Part shown: piece after piece, positions 61,103 through 64,000 of the stretch
Layout: the number at the start of each line of letters is the position of its first letter
How positions within the stretch are numbered: the first letter of the stretch is position 1
NCBI RefSeq assembly: GCF_023715155.1
Contig: NZ_JAMBNQ010000006.1
Span: 62,001-126,000 of the forward strand
Origin: Neobacillus mesonae
GTDB taxonomy: Bacteria; Bacillota; Bacilli; Bacillales; Cytobacillaceae
Direction: 5' to 3'
Length of the DNA stretch: 64,000 nt
Notes under the pieces: model-generated
What the model was told of the DNA's origin: nothing
Database searches by the model: none
What the model saw: the letters and a program-made list of their open reading frames with translations, nothing else
Position numbers and translations under genes: made by a program

Positions 61103-61819
61103 CTATTTATTAACAGCCGTCCCTACGTACATTTCGTGTAAATTCTGATTTTGAAATAAGTTTTCTGCAAGATCAATTTTTTCAATTTTACCTCTTACAA
61201 GAACGGCTGCTCGATCGGAAATCTTTAGAGCGGCCTTTGCATTCTGTTCAACTAATATAATGGTTACCCCGGTTTTTCTAAGCTTTTCTAATTGAAGAAA
61301 AATTTCTTTGATAACTAAGGGCGCCAATCCAAGAGAAGGCTCATCCAGCAAAAGGAGAGTTGGGTTTGACATAAGCCCACGTCCTATTGCAACCATTTGC
61401 TGCTCCCCTCCACTTAATGTCCCTGCTATTCTACTTTCCATGGTTTTTAAAACTGGAAATAGTTCATAAACTTTTTCTAATTCTTCAAGAATATTAATCT
61501 TCTTTTTATGGCGGTAAGCTCCTAACATTAAATTCTCTTTTACCTTCATATCATAGAAGATTTGTCTGCCCTCGGGAACCAAAGTCACTCCTTGATTCAC
61601 CATATATCGAACATTCTTTTCTTGCACAGGATGATTGTTATATAAAATTTCACCACCCTGAGGGCTTAGTACCCCTGATATAGCCAAGAGGAGTGTGCTT
61701 TTTCCAGCACCATTTGCACCAATTAATGAAAAGATTTCACCATTTTTAACATGAAATGAAACATCGTGTATTGCTTTGACATGACCATAACTGACATTTA
61801 ATTGCTTCACTTCAAGCAT
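61103..61819 (-). CDS. livF: Branched-chain amino acid type ABC transporter ATPase LivF
   Basis: A 238-residue ABC ATPase of the LivF type. Walker A GANGAGKST (near 38), the Q-loop region, the signature LSGGEQQMVAIGRGL and Walker B LLLLDEPSLGLAP are intact. It overlaps the livG stop by 1 bp. In a catabolic island such HAAT transporters often import aromatic or short organic acids instead of amino acids; the substrate-binding protein lies outside the window. Confidence 0.93.
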   Translation of the reverse strand: MLEVKQLNVSYGHVKAIHDVSFHVKNGEIFSLIGANGAGKSTLLLAISGVLSPQGGEILYNNHPVQEKNVRYMVNQGVTLVPEGRQIFYDMKVKENLMLGAYRHKKKINILEELEKVYELFPVLKTMESRIAGTLSGGEQQMVAIGRGLMSNPTLLLLDEPSLGLAPLVIKEIFLQLEKLRKTGVTIILVEQNAKAALKISDRAAVLVRGKIEKIDLAENLFQNQNLHEMYVGTAVNK

Positions 61820-62580
61820 TAAAAAACCTCCTCCCCAAGGTATGCTTTTATGACCTCTTGATTTTGTTGAATTTCAGAAGGTGTACCTTCTGCCAGCTTT
61901 TGTCCATGATTCATAACGACAATACGATCCGAAACAGACATAACCGTTTCCATATCATGTTCAATTAATATAATGGCTACTCCATCTCCGCGTATTCGTA
62001 AGAGTAATTTTTTTAACTCTTCTGATTCAACCGAATTTAGACCTGCGGCAGGTTCGTCTAGTAATAATACTTTTGGAGAAGTCATTAAAGCGCGTGCCAC
62101 TTCTACCATTCTTTGCCTGCCGTAAGGAATTTCAAGGGCTTCAGAATGCTCATAATTTTGTAAACCAATTAAATTGATTTTTTCTTTCGCCATTTTCTCT
62201 AAACGTTTATCCTCTGAACGATTGCGGAATCCAAACATTGATTCGACAAATCCACATTTTCCATGAATATAACCGCCCACCATTATATTTTCTAAAGTAG
62301 TAAGCCCTTCAAATAATTCAATATTTTGAAATGTCCTTGAGATCCCCATCGATGCAAGTTTATATGCTTCTACCTTTGAAATATCTTGATTTTGAAAATA
62401 TATATTACCGCTTGATAAATCATAAATTCTGGTAATTAGGTTAAACAATGTTGTTTTTCCAGCACCATTAGGCCCAATAACAGATAAAATTTCGTTTGGT
62501 TTCACTTCAAAGGAAACGTTATCTACTGCATGAAGACCCCCGAACACTTTTGAAACGTTTTGTACCTTAAGAATTGTCAA
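61819..62580 (-). CDS. livG: Branched-chain amino acid type ABC transporter ATPase LivG
   Basis: A 253-residue ABC ATPase of the LivG type with Walker A GPNGAGKTT, the LivG-type signature EIPYGRQRMVEVARAL in place of LSGGQ, and Walker B KVLLLDEPAAGLN. The C-terminal extension ending LGEEVF is normal for LivG. It partners LivF in energising transport and is coupled to it. Confidence 0.94.
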   Translation of the reverse strand: MTILKVQNVSKVFGGLHAVDNVSFEVKPNEILSVIGPNGAGKTTLFNLITRIYDLSSGNIYFQNQDISKVEAYKLASMGISRTFQNIELFEGLTTLENIMVGGYIHGKCGFVESMFGFRNRSEDKRLEKMAKEKINLIGLQNYEHSEALEIPYGRQRMVEVARALMTSPKVLLLDEPAAGLNSVESEELKKLLLRIRGDGVAIILIEHDMETVMSVSDRIVVMNHGQKLAEGTPSEIQQNQEVIKAYLGEEVF

Positions 62581-62596
62581 ATTTCCCCCTCCATTT

Positions 62597-63607
62597 CTAA
62601 TTTGATTGATCTAATGTTTTTAATTTTGAAGATTTAGTCATGTTTCTTTTATTTTTAAACGATTTTGCAATTGTTGGGCCTAATCCGTCAGGGATAAATA
62701 ATAATACGAGAACTAGAAGTAACCCGTAGGCAATGGATTCAAGTTCCCCTCCTGCATCGGGAATAATTAATGGAAGAAGGTGGGTCAATCCTTTTTCAAT
62801 AACAGTGACAACTATAGCTCCAATTAGAGCACCCCACACACTTCTCAACCCTCCTACAACAACAATAGTTAAATAGGTGATGGATTCTAAAACATTAAAT
62901 GTGTTTGGTGCGATAAAGGATAGTTGAAAGGCATATAACGCTCCTCCAATTCCTGCTAAAACACCAGCAAAAATAAATACCTTCATTTTTAATAAGAAAG
63001 TATTGATTCCCATACTTTTCGCCGCAATTTCACTACTTCGCAATGTTTCTAATGCTCTTCCTATTCGTGAAGAAAGAAGATTAATAATCAAAAAAATGCT
63101 TATTAAAACAGTTCCCCATATAAGGTAATAGTTTGCAATATCTCCTTTAAAAACAAAGCTTCCAATTGAAAATGGCGGAACCCCTATGAAACCTCCAGGA
63201 CCTCCAGTAATATCAGATAATTGGTTCATAAGTACAAAAACCATTACACTAAAACCAATTGTAATAAGAGCTAAATAGTGTTCCTTAAAGCGTAAAACTG
63301 GTAGACCTACTAAAAACGCCATTATTGATGAGATTACAGCAGTCGTAATTAATGCAAGAAGAGGCGGCCAATGCAATGTTACAGTTATTATTGCAGCAGT
63401 ATAAGCCCCAATCCCCATAAATGCTGCTTGTGCAAAAGAAATTTGCCCCGCGTATCCCAATAATATTGTTAACCCCAATGATATAAGTGTCCACGAACCA
63501 ATGTTAATGAATATTTGAAGAAGATAGGAGTTTTGAACTACAAGCGGTAATATAACAACAAGAACAGCAATAATGCCTAGTACTTTTATATTGCTTTTGG
63601 TTTTCAA
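62597..63607 (-). CDS. livM: Branched-chain amino acid type ABC permease LivM
   Basis: A 336-residue integral membrane permease. About ten hydrophobic helices are visible. The family motif LTILLGYAGQISFAQAAFMG (residues 45-65) and GALYAFQLSFIAPNTF with GLRSVWGALIGA are in place. The C-terminus is cytoplasmic and basic (SFKNKRNMTKSSKLKT). It lies 11 bp after livH and 16 bp before livG, so livHMGF is one operon. Confidence 0.93.
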   Translation of the reverse strand: MKTKSNIKVLGIIAVLVVILPLVVQNSYLLQIFINIGSWTLISLGLTILLGYAGQISFAQAAFMGIGAYTAAIITVTLHWPPLLALITTAVISSIMAFLVGLPVLRFKEHYLALITIGFSVMVFVLMNQLSDITGGPGGFIGVPPFSIGSFVFKGDIANYYLIWGTVLISIFLIINLLSSRIGRALETLRSSEIAAKSMGINTFLLKMKVFIFAGVLAGIGGALYAFQLSFIAPNTFNVLESITYLTIVVVGGLRSVWGALIGAIVVTVIEKGLTHLLPLIIPDAGGELESIAYGLLLVLVLLFIPDGLGPTIAKSFKNKRNMTKSSKLKTLDQSN

Positions 63608-63618
63608 TCAAACTCCCC

Positions 63619-64000
63619 CTATACCTTTTTAATACTTTTATGACCCAAAATTCCACTCGGTCTTATCAACATAATTATGATTAATGCTGCAAAAGCAATG
63701 AAATCATTATACCCAGATGAAATAAACCCAGTGCCAACGCTCTCTAATATTCCTAATACAAATCCTCCGATTATGGCAGCTGGAGCACCTGTTAAGCCCC
63801 CAAGAACTGCTGCAACGAAACCTTTTAGTGACAACATCATCCCCATATCATATTCTGCAAAAGTAACAGGAGCCATTACAATTCCAGCTAAAGCACCTAT
63901 GCCTGCACTTAAGGCAAAAGCTAACATAGCCATAACCTCGGTAGATATTCCCATTAATCTAGAAGCTTCTTTATTGCTCATGCATGCACGGAATGCCATT
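63619..64000 (-). CDS. livH: Branched-chain amino acid type ABC permease LivH, C-terminal part
   Basis: The frame runs off the right edge; about 127 C-terminal residues are visible. They contain the LivH pattern AFRACMSNKEASRLMGISTE (the cytoplasmic EAA-like loop), several hydrophobic segments, VLGGLTGAPAAIIGGFVLGI and the end IRPSGILGHK. The start, the promoter of the liv operon and the expected substrate-binding protein gene lie outside the window. Confidence 0.92.
   Translation of the reverse strand, partial: MAFRACMSNKEASRLMGISTEVMAMLAFALSAGIGALAGIVMAPVTFAEYDMGMMLSLKGFVAAVLGGLTGAPAAIIGGFVLGILESVGTGFISSGYNDFIAFAALIIIMLIRPSGILGHKSIKKV

Overview
The window reads as chromosomal DNA of a low-GC, spore-forming Gram-positive bacterium of the Bacillaceae (Neobacillus/Mesobacillus-like; genus is an inference). 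Supporting signs are A/T-rich spacers, strong AGGAGG-type ribosome binding sites with TTG and GTG starts, CcpA-type cre sites, a BirA-type operator before bioY, sigma-54 (SigL) control of one operon, a Spo0E-like phosphatase and a GCGCAAGCGCC-bounded interspersed repeat. No rRNA, tRNA, CRISPR array, prophage or transposase was seen. Almost all of the window is catabolic, and most genes lie on the minus strand.

Layout. 1-6.5 kb: an acid-uptake module with an MFS transporter of the anion:cation symporter type (cut by the left edge), a divergent succinyl-CoA-synthetase-like pair, a CoA-acylating aldehyde dehydrogenase and a LysR regulator; sulfoacetate is the best substrate guess. 6.5-14 kb: acetone carboxylase acxABC, preceded by a textbook -24/-12 promoter and palindromic upstream sites, with a divergent sigma-54 activator. 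14-17.7 kb: cold-shock protein, an unknown protein, bioY with a BirA operator, and mqo. 18.1-31 kb: a phenol-to-acetyl-CoA cluster. It holds a two-component FADH2 phenol hydroxylase, a FAD-synthetase-like protein, catechol 2,3-dioxygenase, the 4-oxalocrotonate branch of the meta pathway, an IclR regulator and a large regulator joining a DmpR/MopR-type phenol sensor to a PucR-type HTH. A decayed nitronate monooxygenase lies at its end. 31-37.6 kb: an HTH/coiled-coil/J-domain protein, oligoendopeptidase F, an FAD oxidoreductase, an SDR and a LysR regulator.

37.7-64 kb: a large acyl-CoA catabolic island. It holds an acyl-CoA ligase, MaoC hydratase, SDR, ETF and a membrane Fe-S ETF-oxidising protein. 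It also has an acyl-CoA dehydrogenase, old yellow enzyme, biotin-dependent acyl-CoA carboxylase in three pieces, enoyl-CoA hydratase, FAH-family hydrolase, bicupin, HMG-CoA-lyase-like enzyme, an MFS transporter, an EthD-like protein and livHMGF. The core enzymes match the 3-methylcrotonyl-CoA to HMG-CoA to acetoacetate + acetyl-CoA route used for leucine/isovalerate; the extra enzymes suggest a larger branched or isoprenoid acid. Several genes here are decaying.

The most unusual signal is a repeated RNA leader. Three clear copies (A, B, C) and one divergent copy (D) stand in front of separate transcription units of this island. A, B and C share a promoter with 17-nt spacing (TTGAMW...TAAAAT), a conserved AGCTGTTATTTA segment, a stem with a constant 3 x 7 nt internal loop and a compensating upper hairpin, and an intrinsic terminator whose 5' arm can instead join the upstream stem. 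This is the architecture of an antitermination element or ON riboswitch. I recognise no known class in it.
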